A stretch of DNA of 64,000 bases from Paralichthys olivaceus (Eukaryota; Chordata; Actinopteri; Pleuronectiformes; Paralichthyidae): NCBI RefSeq assembly GCF_024713975.1, contig NC_091093.1, forward strand, positions 24,184,501 to 24,248,500, given 5' to 3'. Numbering within the stretch: position 1 is the first letter of the stretch; every line of letters begins with the position of its first letter. Below the pieces are notes generated by a model. That model did not search any database and was not told where the DNA came from. It saw only the letters and a list, made by a program, of their open reading frames with translations. A program made the position numbers and the translations under genes. Positions 1 through 20,335 of this stretch are shown here, in pieces.

Positions 1-334
1 TAGGCTATGTTCCGCACACAGAGATGATTTTGCAGTGAATGAGGACAATCACTCAGCAGCTGTTCCCTTTTCCTCAGGTGGAATATGTTTTCTAGGAGAA
101 GTGCCACAAGGGAAAATTCTCCATTACAGCTAAAACGTCTATTCAAAGCTAATATGACTTAATGTTTGAATGGCTCTGCTGATGGAGATTGTGTCAGGTT
201 TTGTCCTACGCCTGATAATATTGTGGGAGTTTTCATTTACAACAATTTGTCTTAAATGTACACATCTTATTTGGAGATTTCACGGTCCTTTCCCCATAGG
301 CTTCATAAATGTTTTCCAGTGAATTGTCCACAAT

Positions 335-371
335 GTTTGTGTGTGTATGTGTGTGTGTGTGTGTGTGTGTG
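335..371. repeat. (TG)n microsatellite
   Basis: Nearly pure TG dinucleotide run interrupted by one TA step. Confidence 0.9.
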
Positions 372-1603
372 TTTTGTGTCTTCATGTGCCGAGCTGTGAT
401 TGTTAATATGATGGTGAAAGAGAAAATTCCTCCACAGAGGTATGTAGCCTCGCAGATCAATCCTCTTAACTGATTAAAACTTTTCCAGAGGTTGCGCTCC
501 CTGCGGCCAGCTACAGGTCAGCTGCCTGCCGTTACGGAACAAACCCATTTCATCACCAATTAGGACAATTACATATGTTACTGTGTTTACAGAGATAATC
601 TTGAATAAATGAGCAGTTCAAATCAAACATTTCATATTAAGCGTTGTAGAAAAGCAGAGTGTTTCTGAGGGCAAGGCTCAAATTCAACAGACTCTTTGTG
701 TTCAATAGAAAATGTCAATGTTGATCAATTCAGTTTTGACCCAGTTTGGACCCTTCAGTCGCTCCTCTGAGTCTACACTTGGTATGTCACTGTGAAGGAG
801 ACTGAAAGTGGGTCAGACTGAGGAGGTCAGAGGCCCTGAAAAGAGGCTAGCTGGCCAGGTGTGAAATATACTGTGTGTGTGTTTGTTCGTTCCTATGTGC
901 CTTTGGCCTCTTTCTAATGCACTGGGTGTTCTCGTTCAACTGATGCTCTATTTGTGGAAGTATCCATGGTGATAATGACTCGCAGTCATGGAAGAGAGGC
1001 GGATGGACAAGTGGATGTGTCCATTTGGCAAACATGGCCGAGATCTCTCTGCAGTATGTACCTATTCAAACAGCAGCAGAGCAGGGGTGAGGGTCACAAA
1101 CAGCACGGGTGAAAGATTCTAAAAAAACAGGAGGGAAAGAGGGGAAGCGTGAAGACTCAGGAGCGATGACGCGATCAAAGGGCTGACACCGAGCTCCTGT
1201 CATCAGGCCCCGAGGGTAATTTGGATTTGCAGTGAGACACGTCGCGGTATAATTCCCCCGCGCCACTAAAGCTGCAGCGTTATGCTTTCCTCGCTTTCGT
1301 ACAGTACAAACCATTACGCAACCTGCTGCCTCAGGCAACAACAACATCAACAGTGTTTACGAAACATTTGCAATAAAGAGAACAGTATAGTGAAAACAAT
1401 CTGTACTGATCCACAGCGGAAAGTCTTAGCTAACACAGCGTGGCGATGCTTTGAATAGGAAATGGTGGCTGATTGTGCTGATGCTGCAGCTAGAGAGACC
1501 GTTGAGGGCATCACAGAGAGACAGAGACATGGGATCAGGGAGGAAGAATCAGCTGAAAGTGACTGTAATGTTACAACCTGGACTGTAGGTGGAAGATGTT
1601 CTG

Positions 1604-1631
<28 letters not shown>
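1604..1631. repeat. (CA)n microsatellite
   Basis: Uninterrupted CA dinucleotide tract of about 14 units. Confidence 0.9.
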
Positions 1632-1634
<3 letters not shown>

Positions 1635-2421
1635 CTCAGAATCACAAGTAGCGTTTATAATTCCCTCCCTGCTGGGGGCCTGTGTTCAGCAGGGAAAAGG
1701 TGTCAGCTTCAGCAGAAACCAGCTCCTCTCTGCAGCAGATCTCTCAGCAGTCCACTGCGCACTGATTTCATAACTGCAGCCCAGAACAGATGAAGACAAC
1801 AGAGACCAGGCCATCAACTCATCACCAACCAATCAAAGGGGATAGATAAAATGTGGCATATGACCATTGGAGAAACAACCTGTCACTGTTTGCTCTGAAG
1901 CTTAATGCAACATCAAATGTCAATATAACAATTATAAGTACTGGGACCACGAGGACTGTAAATACCCACGTTACTATGGCAGTTATGAAAAGTGGTGGGA
2001 GACCAGTTCATCTGTTACAGAAGCTTTCTGTTTCTTAAATAAGACAGCGAGCAGAGCCGGTTTCCAAGCAATCTGTATTCAATTAAACCAAATTGATCAC
2101 TCAACCAACATCTGGGCAAATTCAGAAGATGGTACATAAGTCATTTATTGTCTTGTTCCAAATGGTCAGGCTTACATAACGGGCGTGGGGAGACAGGGGG
2201 TGGGTGACAAACTATTTAAGATGGAGAGAGAGACAGAGAGACGGTTTCCGTGGATTGGTGCTGGCAGGTTGGTTAGATAACTGAAGGTCAGGAGCAGAGT
2301 GTATACTGAGCTGTGAGTCACAGCGGGCTCCGAAATTCCACAGGCCAGGGAGACTGGACGAGCTCTCGTCCCACACCTGACCTCAGCGCCTCCCTCCCAT
2401 CCTCTGTTCTCCTCCTCAACG

Positions 2422-2428
<7 letters not shown>

Positions 2429-2480
<52 letters not shown>
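2429..2480. repeat. (CT)n microsatellite
   Basis: Uninterrupted CT tract of about 26 units within a wider pyrimidine-rich stretch (about 2390-2520). Confidence 0.95.
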
Positions 2481-2487
<7 letters not shown>

Positions 2488-4509
2488 AACCTCCTGATCT
2501 CCCCCTTCTCTCCCTCTCCTTAACACCAAGACATGCAGCCTTTGGTTATTCTGTCAACCAGATTTCAGACTGCTCCTTTTGTTCAAACCCTGACGACTTT
2601 ATTGTGTAGACTTCCCCATCCTTCGAAAAAAAAAAACAAGATACAAGGGATATATGCTTTATACCCAAACCAAACATTTCTAAAAAATGTTCTTGTGATA
2701 ATGATAATATTAATAATAATTTGACGTCATTACTTCATTATATGATGTAATTTCTGACTTTGTAGTGATGTCAGGATGAAACCATTCCTCCCATACGACT
2801 GTATAATTATCTTTTGAGATAATTAGTGTATACACACACACATACACACACACTGACAGAAAAAAACACCATCCTGCCTTCATGGCTCTGGCGGCGTGAA
2901 GGTTGAAAATTAAGAGTATTGTGGAATTATTACTATATGTATAGTTTCAATGAACAGCTGTTACAATCTTGTACAGATTATACATGACACAAAACCTCCT
3001 GAAGAATGAAAGACACTGACGTTTTTCAGCTCATAACCCAGATATTTCCAACATGGAGCTGATCCATTTGGAAACCTGATGTCCCGTGAAATCCCCCATG
3101 TTAAGCTGTTTATGCAAGGTCCATGCATGAGACCTGAGTCAGGAACTGTGTCACTTCATTGTCTACTCTGAGTGGAGTGTGGTTTCTCAGTGAGGTTTCA
3201 CATAAGTAAGAGTCCAAATAAACCAAAAAAAAAAATTCTCCATCATAAAAATTTGGAAATAAATCCGACTTCAGTGAGAGTGCAAAAGTATTATCAATAA
3301 AAATGTATCATTCAATCAATATCAAAAGTTAAAATACAGATTATTAAATACGATTTTATTTGTTTGAAAATACTTATGAATAAATTCATACCACTGGCTA
3401 ATGTGCAGCATCTTATAAATACTTTATATAACATTTTGTCTGGTGCTTCCATTGCAATGGTTACAAGATTCAGTCTTAAAGATATATTGATGATCAATGA
3501 GGTCAAAAAAATGTTTTAATGATATGAAGACGTCTTGTATCCGACCTTCATAAAGATTTTCTTTTTTAAATTCTAAAAAGTCACAAGTTGCTATGGCAGC
3601 AAAATCTGTACTTTGAGGAATACTCAAATATAAACAAATTATCCTTTTACTAATTACAATGTTTGTGTAAACATAATGAGCAACATGTTATTTTTAACTG
3701 TTGTCCACATGTGTCAAACAGATCACGTGTTTATTTGTGCATTACAATGGAATTCATTCAGAATACTAAATATAAGGTCATGGTAGAGACATAGCAGGTA
3801 TATACACAGATACAGAGAAACTATAACGTTTGTGTGTAATGAGGTAGAAGAGTGACTCTAGAGAAGCTGTCCCACTGAGGGACAGTCCCCTTGTCTCATT
3901 TACTTTTCTTTGTTTGTCTGTTTCTGGTAAAACTGTGTTGGTGTAATCAGCTCCCAGTTGAAGGTAACCTGTTGTTTACAGATTAATCTCTGTTCCTTCG
4001 ACTGAACACGCTGACCTGGATTGTTGAGGTCAGAAGGAAAAAAAGAAACGGATGATACTGATTTATTGCAGTAATGGTTGCACGTGTGTGTGTGTGAATA
4101 ATACACCTGCTTGTTCGTAAGAGAAAATGTTCCTGCTAAGACCCTGCCTGGCTGCAGCCTCCAGGGCGCAGTGTCATGTGTAAGAGTTTGAGGATCCTGC
4201 GGTGAGAGTATTGTGTTTCTATTTTATTTATTAGGCTCTTATATAAGCAGCAGCAGGGGGAAGGGACATACTGAGACAGGGGTAAAGGCCACTGAGCTAT
4301 GAGAAATACAGCCAGGGTACACAGAGTTAGACTGTTAGTGAGGAGGTTCGCAAAACTGTTGACTTCAGTGGAAATGAAACAGACAACAGACAGAAAAAAA
4401 CAACTGAGATTCACATTATGAATCCTGGATTATTTGATGTTAAAGACAAAATGTCCTCACTCTGTAAGTTCTAGCCTCAAAACGGTCCTCACAAAGACAT
4501 GAGTACAAC

Positions 4510-4511
<2 letters not shown>

Positions 4512-4565
<54 letters not shown>

Positions 4566-4570
4566 ACACA
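4512..4570. repeat. (AC)n microsatellite with flanking repeat unit
   Basis: About 25 AC units followed by a short interrupted tail. The left flank (about 4440-4511), read on the minus strand as ...ttgtgaggacc...gaggacatttt..., resembles a teleost repeat usually fused to CA/TG microsatellites. A related-looking unit lies at about 60225-60480. Confidence 0.85.
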
Positions 4571-5844
4571 TAAATCTGAGACCATAATGAAAGCACATGT
4601 CTGTTTACTTCAAGAAACACCTGGACTAACACTGAGTGACACACAGTGAGTGTCTTCCCCCAGGGTTAATTGGCAGAACGATGGCCAAGTTTCCCCTGAA
4701 CAACACCAAGTTTCTCAGAGTGACTCAGTCGAGTTACCCCGTGTGTGTGTGCGCGCTTTTGTTCTGGTCCAGACACAGTGCTGGAGGGTGGGAGGATCCG
4801 AGTACGGCTCAGAGAAACCACTGATGTGATCCAGAGACAAAAGACGAGACAAGAGGAGGAGGAGGAAAAAACTAAACAACAAAAAATAGGGTAAAATGCT
4901 GCAGCCCTCCCCTCTGTCTCATCCCCCCTTCAGTCAGTGCTGACTGTGTGTAGCAGTGCCTCCCCTCCCTCTCCTCTCCTGTGTGGAACTGGGTTTACAT
5001 AACCCACTGCAGTCTGAGATAACGCAGCACACAAATATACGTGACGACACCTCCTCTCGTGAGGCAGCCGAGGCACACAAACGCATATTTGCGTGAAGCA
5101 GCATCAAACATTCACAGTATGCACTATTTATAGTGTAGCATGTGCTATACTAAGGAGACATGGTTTCTGCTTCCTGCATTTTAAACATGCATGCACAAGC
5201 CTCTGCACATGCACACATGGGCCTGCTCTGAGTGACAGTTCCATCCTGCCCTCAGCAGTGAGTGGTTGTTGCACAATCTCACTTCAACTAAGCAGCACCT
5301 GGAAATTTTCAGTTAACTGGAATTTAAAAAAACTCTCTTCAGCACAACTGTACCTGCAGAATGTTGCTTTAGTTTTGTGTGTGTGTGTGTGTGTCTCTGT
5401 CACTCTGTCAGCCATTTTTACTAAACTTTTTCTTCATGACTTTGTTTGAGCAGTTTTGTATTGTGGGTGGCTCCAACCAGTTCTGTGTGGACGGGGCTGG
5501 GGGAGAGGTCGGATCCAAGGGCTGTTATCCATCTCTGGGAAGCCAGTCAACTGCTTCTGTGTGTGTGTGAGGGAATGTGCGACACTGTGCGTCATCCTGC
5601 CTGATGAACTTGAATCAGTAACCTGGACTGTTGTTCTCTACACTCCTCCGCCACCCTCCCCTCTAACAGGGGATCAAGTCACAATACCTTACCCAACCTC
5701 TGGTGGTGGAGCTCTGACATGTGAAACTCTCTTTCTTCCAATTTCAAAATCATACTTGCATCATACTAATGGATTTGAAACAGGTTTGAGTTTTTACAGC
5801 GGCCACACTGAATAGGTTACATTTTTAAAAATGATATGCTCAAA

Positions 5845-6175
5845 CTGTTGATTAATGGCACTCAGTCAAGGACATACCTCTGCGAAGGCCCAACAGTCCC
5901 CTTATGAAACCACATTTTAAAAATCAAGATTGATGAATTCTTCTCTAAGAAATCAACAAAAATGTTGCAAAACTCCTTGTGATGTTAAAGATGTAAAAGG
6001 GAATTCCTCAATCTGCACAAACAGTTTTTATGGGATCTTCCCTGACCGACTGCATCCTCCCCCCATGTTTCATGGTAATGCATCCAGTAGTTTTTGCATG
6101 ATCTTGCTAACAAACATGCAAACCAACAAACAAACAGAGAGGGGTGAAGCTAAACCTCCTTGGAGACAATAAGTA
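5845..6175 (-). repeat. Interspersed repeat family A, copy 1
   Basis: Read on the minus strand, this begins with a CC-AAGGAGGTTTAGC start and a run of GTTTGTTTGTTGG-type words. It continues through 'gcaaaaactactgga...taccatgaaac...ggatgca...ggtcagggaagatccca', and ends 'ccttcgcagaggtatg...ctgagtgcca'. The same ordered words recur at 18125-18395, 22770-23125 and 53395-53670. I recognise it as a common teleost repeat but cannot assign its class; no coding capacity is visible. Confidence 0.75.
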
Positions 6176-7032
6176 GCTTAGATAAATACCAGTGGTAGAA
6201 ACACAGTCTCTATGGGTCTTTGCTTCTCTGGTCTAATGTATCTCTTTAGTTTTTTGCTTGGTGTCCTTCTGGTAGTTGTTTTTTTTGTAGTAATTGTGCC
6301 TCTGTTGTTCTGTGTCTCTTTGCAGCTGAAAAACTAACTTTCCAGAAAGAGATGATAACAGTCATTTCAGACAAAGGAGGGTGTGTTTAGTATCCACCCA
6401 TGACTGAAAGTGAATGTTAACACTGACACTGAAATCTTAAATTCTACCCAAAAAATTAATTCAGCATTTTAAAAATAGATTTCTGTTTTCAGAGATTTTG
6501 TGGAACTCCGACCTCAGTCTTAAAACTTTCCCCTTAAAGTGATGATATACCAACAGATCTGCCAGCAAGAATTATTTGGTGAGGTAAATAAACCAATCCA
6601 GATATAAAATACAAATTACTAAGGATAAAAAAACACCATTCAGTGAAGTAGAACATGTGTTGTAGCAGTGTCTTCAGGTTGGGGACAGACCAGCTGAGGA
6701 GTTAAATTGGATCTTTCAGCACCAACAGACTTGTCCCTTTACTTTCCTCCCCAGTTCTTTGCGGAATTTTTCCACATAACCTGCATGGACGTTCAACTTA
6801 AACTGGTTCACTGCTGAAACACTGGTAAGTGACTGTCAGACTTTGCTTCTCTGCTATTTGACTAATTTCATCTTTAATCAACACTTAACTGATTAACCTG
6901 CATTTGTTTGGAAACAGGACTAAAGTGCCTCCTTTCCAAAGCCCACAACAGAGTGATTCACACACATGAATCACAACGTTAGAAAGATAATGGGAGCCTT
7001 GGGAAGTTTTGGTTACATCACACAACCGTTTC

Positions 7033-7038
7033 TTTATT
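7033..7038 (-). terminator. leo1: leo1 polyadenylation signal
   Basis: TTTATT on the plus strand is AATAAA on the minus strand. It lies about 150 bases downstream of the leo1 stop codon at 7190-7192, so the 3' UTR is probably short, with cleavage near 7010-7025. Confidence 0.65.
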
Positions 7039-7189
7039 TCTCACCTCTGCTGTACACAACATAGACAAGCAAACACACTATCAGACACACACACACAGGT
7101 CTTAAGAAAATATACAAAACAAAATATGGCTGTTTATAAGCCATGTGGGCTGAGCACTGATAATACAGTGGAATGATAAAAAAAGTGAA

Positions 7190-14332
<7,143 letters not shown>

Positions 14333-14460
14333 CTTTTCCAAAACTGGAGCGGCCGAGAACTGTGACCCACCGGAAACAAAAGCTGATCACCGGGTTCCGA
14401 GGGAAGCTTTTGTTTCCGGGGTCAGGATGAGACCGATCTGGTGTAGTGAGTCCCATCAGC
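14333..14460 (-). promoter_or_regulatory. leo1: leo1 5' leader and core promoter region
   Basis: GC-rich sequence directly upstream of the leo1 ATG. It contains a perfect inverted repeat: arm 14370-14384 (CCGGAAACAAAAGCT) and arm 14405-14419, separated by 20 bases. Each arm carries an ETS-like CCGGAA core, in opposite orientations. No TATA box is visible, as expected for a housekeeping gene. The start site is not determinable from sequence alone. Confidence 0.55.
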
Positions 14461-15680
14461 CACTAGGAGGCAGTATACTACCATAGACTGTAGCAGATGG
14501 TGACTTGGGCCTGTGTTGGTCTGGGGCTGTGTATATAATGTATACATCTATATTTATATATGTAAAGATTTAAATTGTGGTCTAAAGTGAAAGATGGGAG
14601 GAAAGGTCTTAGGTCTGCACATGTCTCTGTATTTGCAGGACTGAATTAAATAATCTATTTTGTTATGAAAGAATGTGTACTATAGTCAATATTTATCCCT
14701 GATTGATTATTCCATGCATGTGATCAATCATATCATCAATAAACAGGAGATTAGCGCATAGTTGATGAAATATTTTAACAGGAGGGGGAAAAAAACATAA
14801 GATATCAATACTTTCAGTCTATTGCATATAATGATCCTATATACCATGAATGTAAAAATAGATAATATCATGGCTTTAAAATTTGAATACCAATATTTGA
14901 ATACCTTTCGATTGCGTGCAGTCAGGCAGGATTACAAACAGGACAAAGTGGGATTTTTGCTACAATGGTAGTACATCAACCATCAAGGGTCCTGCGTCTT
15001 CAGTCGTGACTCATGAAGATGAGTCTCAAATGAATATACTAATTCTACAGCAATTTCCTGTTTTGAACGTCATTTGTTGTTGTCCTGCTCTCACTACATT
15101 ACAATGTCTTTAGCTAAGTACTACCATGTATCTGTTTTGTACTGATGCAGCCCTCATCTGATCCCAAAGTTTCTGTGTGGCGGGCGAGGCGTCTTGTTAC
15201 AGTGCACATATTGTGTGAACCGAGAGGGTACATGAAATTCAATACCCTCTATTGTGTAACACAGTGAAAAGCAAACTGAGCATGAGCTCCTCCTGATCTT
15301 TAAAGTCAATGTTAAAGTCAATTCTGCCATATGTACAGGACATAGATGGGATGGAAATGCTGTTTCTCTCTGATCCCCGGTGTAGTGACAGAACATATAA
15401 GTACGCACCATATTAAGTACTCTGAAACATAGTACATAGTACAACATAGTATGCACATGGTGGATAGGATGAGAGTAGTGCAAATGTGCAAAATGTAATG
15501 TTAATCCACAGGATGTAGTTAAAATACAGCTTTTACCTTTCTTTCTTAAATCTGATTAGTTTTTTTTCCTGAAACATACAAATCTAATTCTAAAATGTTT
15601 TTTTTAATGTTTTTTTAAAAAAAAAATTAAACAAATTTTAAATTGTATTAAATGTTTAATACATTTTATTGTAATCCATC
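14461..15680. other. Spacer between divergent leo1 and tropomodulin genes
   Basis: AT-rich non-coding sequence. A short stretch at about 15395-15460 has repeated AGTAC/TAGTAC/TAGTATGC words like the ends of fish miniature elements. A/T homopolymer runs lie at about 15598-15660. No coding signal was seen. Confidence 0.6.
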
Positions 15681-15684
15681 ACAT

Positions 15685-15790
15685 CTCATCTGATTGGTTC
15701 TCATAGATAAAGAGGGCGGGCCAGACACGCTCGCTGCCTATTGGCCGGCGGACCCGTCAGTCCCCGCTGCTGTCTTCCGGTGCTACCGCC
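15685..15790 (+). promoter_or_regulatory. tmod2/3: Tropomodulin promoter region
   Basis: Two inverted CCAAT boxes (ATTGG at 15693-15697 and 15740-15744) flank a GC box (gggcggg, 15714-15720). An ETS-like cttccgg follows at about 15774-15780. The sequence switches sharply from AT-rich to GC-rich here. A good splice donor at 15870 just downstream fits a TATA-less promoter starting transcription near 15780-15800. Confidence 0.6.
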
Positions 15791-15869
15791 CTGCGCTCTG
15801 AGAGAAATCGCTTTCACTGGATCTGTGCTCGTGTCTGAAGACTCGTCAGCTCGGTTCATTCGTGCTCAG
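15790..15869 (+). other. tmod2/3: Tropomodulin non-coding exon 1 (5' UTR)
   Basis: A GC-rich, ATG-free stretch ends in CAG|gtaaga at 15869/15870, a strong donor. It would splice over a 5.1 kb intron to the acceptor ...aaacattcag at 20980, whose exon (20981-21203) holds the start codon. The 5' end of exon 1 is approximate. Confidence 0.55.
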
Positions 15870-16399
15870 GTAAGACGATGGACGCCTCCGGTGTCCTGAT
15901 AATCTCTCATCCAGCTAACCCTCCTGTGTAACGTGCTGTCACTCCTGTATGTTCCAAACTGTTAGCAACTTGACTCAACTGCAGATGCTAGCGCGTTAGC
16001 TAGCTAGCCGCATCCAATCGGGCTGCATCCGACAAAATGTAGAGAAGCCAAGTTAGCGAAGTTAAGAGTCCGACGCGCGGCTCGTTTCTGCTGTTTCAGC
16101 TCCACAGCTAACAGGGGGGGTGTTTCTGAGTGATGATCATAGAGATCAACATGTCAACGATCAGCGAGGTCATCACAAACATGTCAGGAACATGTTAGCT
16201 GACGTTACTGTGCTGCTCGTCATGTCAAGGAGAAGTGGGTGAGGCAGCCACGTTAGCATCATATGAGCTTAATGCTGAGACATGACGTCAACACCGATCC
16301 CAGTATCTGTGTTTGTTTTGACCAGGATGTCAGAGACCTGTGTTTTTAAAGGGTTTTTTTGTGTGTGTGGCTTCAGCAGCAGAGCAACTTGTGTGGAGG

Positions 16400-16425
16400 G
16401 TCAGTCAGTCAGTCAGTCAGTCAGT
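16400..16425. repeat. (GTCA)n tetranucleotide repeat
   Basis: Six tandem tetranucleotide units in tropomodulin intron 1. Confidence 0.9.
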
Positions 16426-18124
16426 CCACTGACAGGAGACTTTGTGTGAGGGGGTGATGAGAGGGTTTGTGTGTTGTAGTTTGTCCAGTCGTGTTGAATG
16501 AAGGGTGTGGTCCAGGTCTTAGTAAAGACGTCTGCATGAGGAAGTGCTTTTCCCCGGGCCAGCCTCGGGAGGCAGGTGACCCTGCTGGAGCTGTGCAGCA
16601 GGTAATGCAGCAGGGAGGAATGTCGTGATGGCTGCTGACATGGCATCGTTATGGTGATGGTGCACGGTGGCATCCTCTGCAGTGCAGTGCAGTGTCGCAG
16701 GTCAACAGATTTGTTTCACCTGCATACCTTTCACTTGAGAGTGAAACCTGCCTGTGAGTGTTGGGTTTCGCCCTTTGTGTCACACAGTGAATGGTGGCTG
16801 TGATTCGTTTTCAAAAAGGGGTGTGAAGGTGGGGGTGATCTTCCCTTAACCTGTATTATTCATCCTCTAGCACATGCGAGTCCTCGCCTAGCTGGAAGAC
16901 TGGACACTCCCTGCAGTTTGTTCTCATTACATGGTAATGGGGTGTGTGTGTCTGGAGTGTGTGTGCAGCTAGAACAGGAACAGGCCTTGTTCGTTTTAAA
17001 ACACCACAACTGGCCCTTCAGGTGTGTACAAGAGAAAAGAATGTGGTTGACATTACAGCCCAGTGGATTTGTAGTTTTAAGGGCTGATACGGATATTAGA
17101 GATCAGATATTCTGATCTCATATTGACATATCAATTTGTCCGTAAACCTTATTATAAATAACTATGAATTAAAAAAAACAAAAAACAGAACCAAATATAT
17201 AGAACTTGAATTTATACAGAAAACATTTTTCTTTTACGCAAATTGTAAACATCTTCTCTGCATTGTGTTAAGGTTTTCATATCTGCAAGCAGGATACCAG
17301 GCAATTATGTCTGTAAAAAGCCTCATATTCTCCAATATCACCCAAACTACATGTGTCATGGCAGCAACTTGACCGAAAGTCTGGAGGGATGGCCTATGTT
17401 TCTCAGGGAATACTAAGGCCTAAGAAAAAGAAGATAAATGGGTCAGGCTCTAGTTAGCGAGCACTGATACATCTATTACTTCTATATAGACAGTTTTTAT
17501 TCTCTTGAAACTTGTATCATTTAGTTCTTTGTACTACTTGTGTGTATTGCAGTTAATATATCTCATAAACTTTGTGATTCTACCCTCTGTTACTGTCTGT
17601 CCTTCTGTTTCCATGTGTGTTCCATTATTTCTGATTCTTACAGACACCTCAGGAGGATGTAGAGAAGAAGGACAGAGGAGAAATGAGTAACAAGATAGTG
17701 GAGAGACAGAGGGTTGGATAATACAGTCAGAGGAGAGTAGGCGGGAGGAGGATGTGCAGACTCTAGTCCCAGTGGTATTAGAGTTGGGTCACTCTAACTA
17801 TAGTCTTTTTGTGCCTTGTTGGGGTGGTGCTCTATTTTAATGTAATAACCAGTTAGTGCTTCCTGTTCATCTCACTGCTGCAATGTGATGCTCATCCTCT
17901 GCCTCTGAGAACTGGAGCAGCACAGGCCACCGCAATATCGAGTGCAAGAATTATTTGATGTAAGCCACAGAGTCTGTTATTGCCCCACGCAGTTAATTTT
18001 TTAAAATTTGCCTGTGAACATTGAATTTGAAAGAGGATGAAGCCCGGCATTTGACCTTAACCATGTTTAGACTCTCCATTAAACAGGGATAGTGATGACA
18101 AAGGTGGAAACAGTGTCAGTCTGT

Positions 18125-18395
18125 TAGTTTACAGGAAAGTTCACGCAAAAACTACTGGACAGACTACCACGAAACTTTGCAAAAGGATGCGACGTGGATC
18201 AGGAAAGATCCACTTCAATTTTGGTGCAGATCCAGATCAGGGGGAGGATCCAGGAATTGTTTTCACTTTCTTAATTCATTTTTCAAATTTTTTTCTGAGA
18301 ATAATTTGTGGTGCAGATCCAAAATAAAACTAAGATGAAGTGAATTAAAATGTGGTTTTATAAGGGGGCTGTTCAGCCTTGGTGGAGGTATGGAA
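18125..18395 (+). repeat. Interspersed repeat family A, copy 2
   Basis: This copy shares the ordered words 'gcaaaaactactgga', 'acgaaactttg', 'ggatgcg', 'ggatcaggaaagatcc', 'gcagatccagatcaggggg', 'ggatccaggaatt' and the end 'gccttggtggaggtatgg' with copies at 22.8 and 53.4 kb and, inverted, at 5.9 kb. It lies in tropomodulin intron 1. Confidence 0.8.
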
Positions 18396-19934
18396 TTCTA
18401 GTTGTCCCTTTTTTATAACAGAATTTCTCTGAATTTTGCTCTGATATGCACACATACAGAACATAAGCATTTATTTTCCATAACTAGTTCTATAGGTAGA
18501 TTTCCTCTAATCTTGCTTGAACAGGTCAGGTAGTTATCGCGTGTGTCCAGCAGTGGCCTAAGTGCACAGGTCAGTGAAGGAAAGCTCAAGGTGAGTGTAG
18601 AGTACAGACAGGTTTGCAGTATTACTGGCTTTGGGCCATCTGTTGTTTTGAAGGATTAACAGAGAGGAGAAGGAGAAAGGAATCAATCAGATCCGACTAA
18701 TGGATCCTCTCAGTGTCTCCACCCCAGCCTGAGCCCACCCATTGCCATCATTTTCCCTGTCTGCATGCTACATTACTCCTCTGTCTGCACAGTCCAAAGT
18801 ACTGGGCCCCATTGTAAACAGTGGCTGCTGTCTTACATGTGATGACTTATATTTCAGTTAAGCGAAAGGGGAATAACGTGGTAAACTCTGTTATTTTGGG
18901 CTGATCTTTTCATAAGAGCATTATAAGTGTGTTTGTGTGTGTGCGACTTATGCTTATCCCGTGCTCCAGCGTCTCTGCTTTGTCCAGATCCTTGTCAGCA
19001 TTGTCATCACATCATTTCCCTCTGCTCATCTCAGAATCTTTCTGGGTAACTTAACCAATATGCCCAATCAAGAGTTGGGTCTGGACACAAGGCTGAATCA
19101 AACATGTTTTTAGATTCTGCAAACCTGGCTCTCAGTGCTTTTATACTCAGGGTTAATGCAGTGTGTTTTTGTGCCGGGGGTCATCTCCGTGTCGATTGCA
19201 AAAGATGAACAAAGTTCCACTTTCCAGAAACGAGCCAGCAAAGGATTGTAATGATATCAAGAGACGCAAATCCTGGTGCTGTTCATGAACTCAGGACAGG
19301 CAACTGCTATTGTGTTTGCAGCATACACAACAGCTTTCACACGATGCGTGGGAAGTTTTTAATCTTTCACATATAATGTTGAAGTTACCAGATTTCTACT
19401 TATTTTCATATTGTTTCACCCCCTTGTACTTGTCTTCCATCCCTAGCTCAGCTTCACTGCAGCTTCTGTGGCTGATCTCCCTCACACCAGTAGCTCTCAT
19501 TATATCTGCCAGTAGCTTTTGAACATTACAGTGAGAATACGATTGTAGATCATTATATTCATTAGCTTTTATTAAAGCCATCGATGTTGACATTTCAGTC
19601 CAGCTTGTGGCTTGTGATAGTCATTTCAGAGGCGATGATGAGGGTAGTTGTCGAGGTCTAATGGATGAAGTGAGGGAGAGAATTTGCTCAGGACAGAGGC
19701 TGGTTTGTCCAGACGGTGGACTGAACAGTACGAGAGACGCACACTGTGTCAGGGAATTCCTCTGAGCTGGAGAAATCACTCAGGCAGCTCCAGGGAAGTG
19801 GCTCTAAATGTTTAAAGAATCTCCGGCTGGAACACAGAGTTGAATCTTGGGTTATTTTTCTGCTTTCACAGAGTTTAGATGCCGCTGTATTTCATAGTCT
19901 CTCATTCCCTCTATTTCTGCTAAGCCGGGTTGCC

Positions 19935-20335
19935 ATTAGTTGCTTTCAGACATGTACCATACTCTGGGTATTCTCCTGATTATCTGGAGGGGCTTTATGT
20001 GGGAACTCGAATTTCCAGGTCAATTGCTCCGGACATTCTCCAGCCCCCTCGTAAAAACTCCTGAGAATGTCCGAGTGAGCTCACGTGAGAACACGTCTGG
20101 TGCTTGTATTGATGTGCTGTAAACAAACACACATGATTTCCACAGTGGGTGGAATACATCATGTCCTCCCTCCTGTATGCCTTATCCAGACGCAAATTCA
20201 TGCCTGAACACGCACAGATTGTCTGGTTGGGTCTTGACATTATCTGGAGTCTGTTGGATTTTTGAGATTTAAATACAATTAATCCCACAGTCCGAAACTC
20301 AAGGCATTTTTCAGGTAGCACCTACAAGTAACGAC
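19935..20335 (+). repeat. Interspersed repeat family C, copy 1
   Basis: Starts 'gttgctttcagacatg' and contains 'ctccggacattctccag' and 'ctcctgagaatgtccgag'. A related copy at about 25485-26040 starts 'gttgctttcagacgtg' and contains 'gaacattctcctgag'. It is probably a degraded non-autonomous DNA transposon; the class is not proven from sequence alone. Confidence 0.5.

Larger units (their letters stand above)
1..7010. other. Intergenic region left of leo1, no supportable gene
   Basis: I found no exon with homology plus splice signals on either strand here. The short open frames are mostly read through low-complexity DNA. The region holds microsatellites (about 335-371, 1604-1631, 2429-2480, 4512-4570), one copy of an interspersed repeat on the minus strand (about 5845-6175) and otherwise unremarkable AT-rich sequence. 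In human the gene beyond LEO1 is MAPK6; no part of a MAPK6-like kinase was recognised here. Confidence 0.6.

Noticed and set aside
1066..1350. 94-codon minus-strand frame in the left intergenic region
   Set aside because: No recognisable homology, no splice-signal context and no repeated conserved motif; its length is within chance for locally GC-rich DNA.
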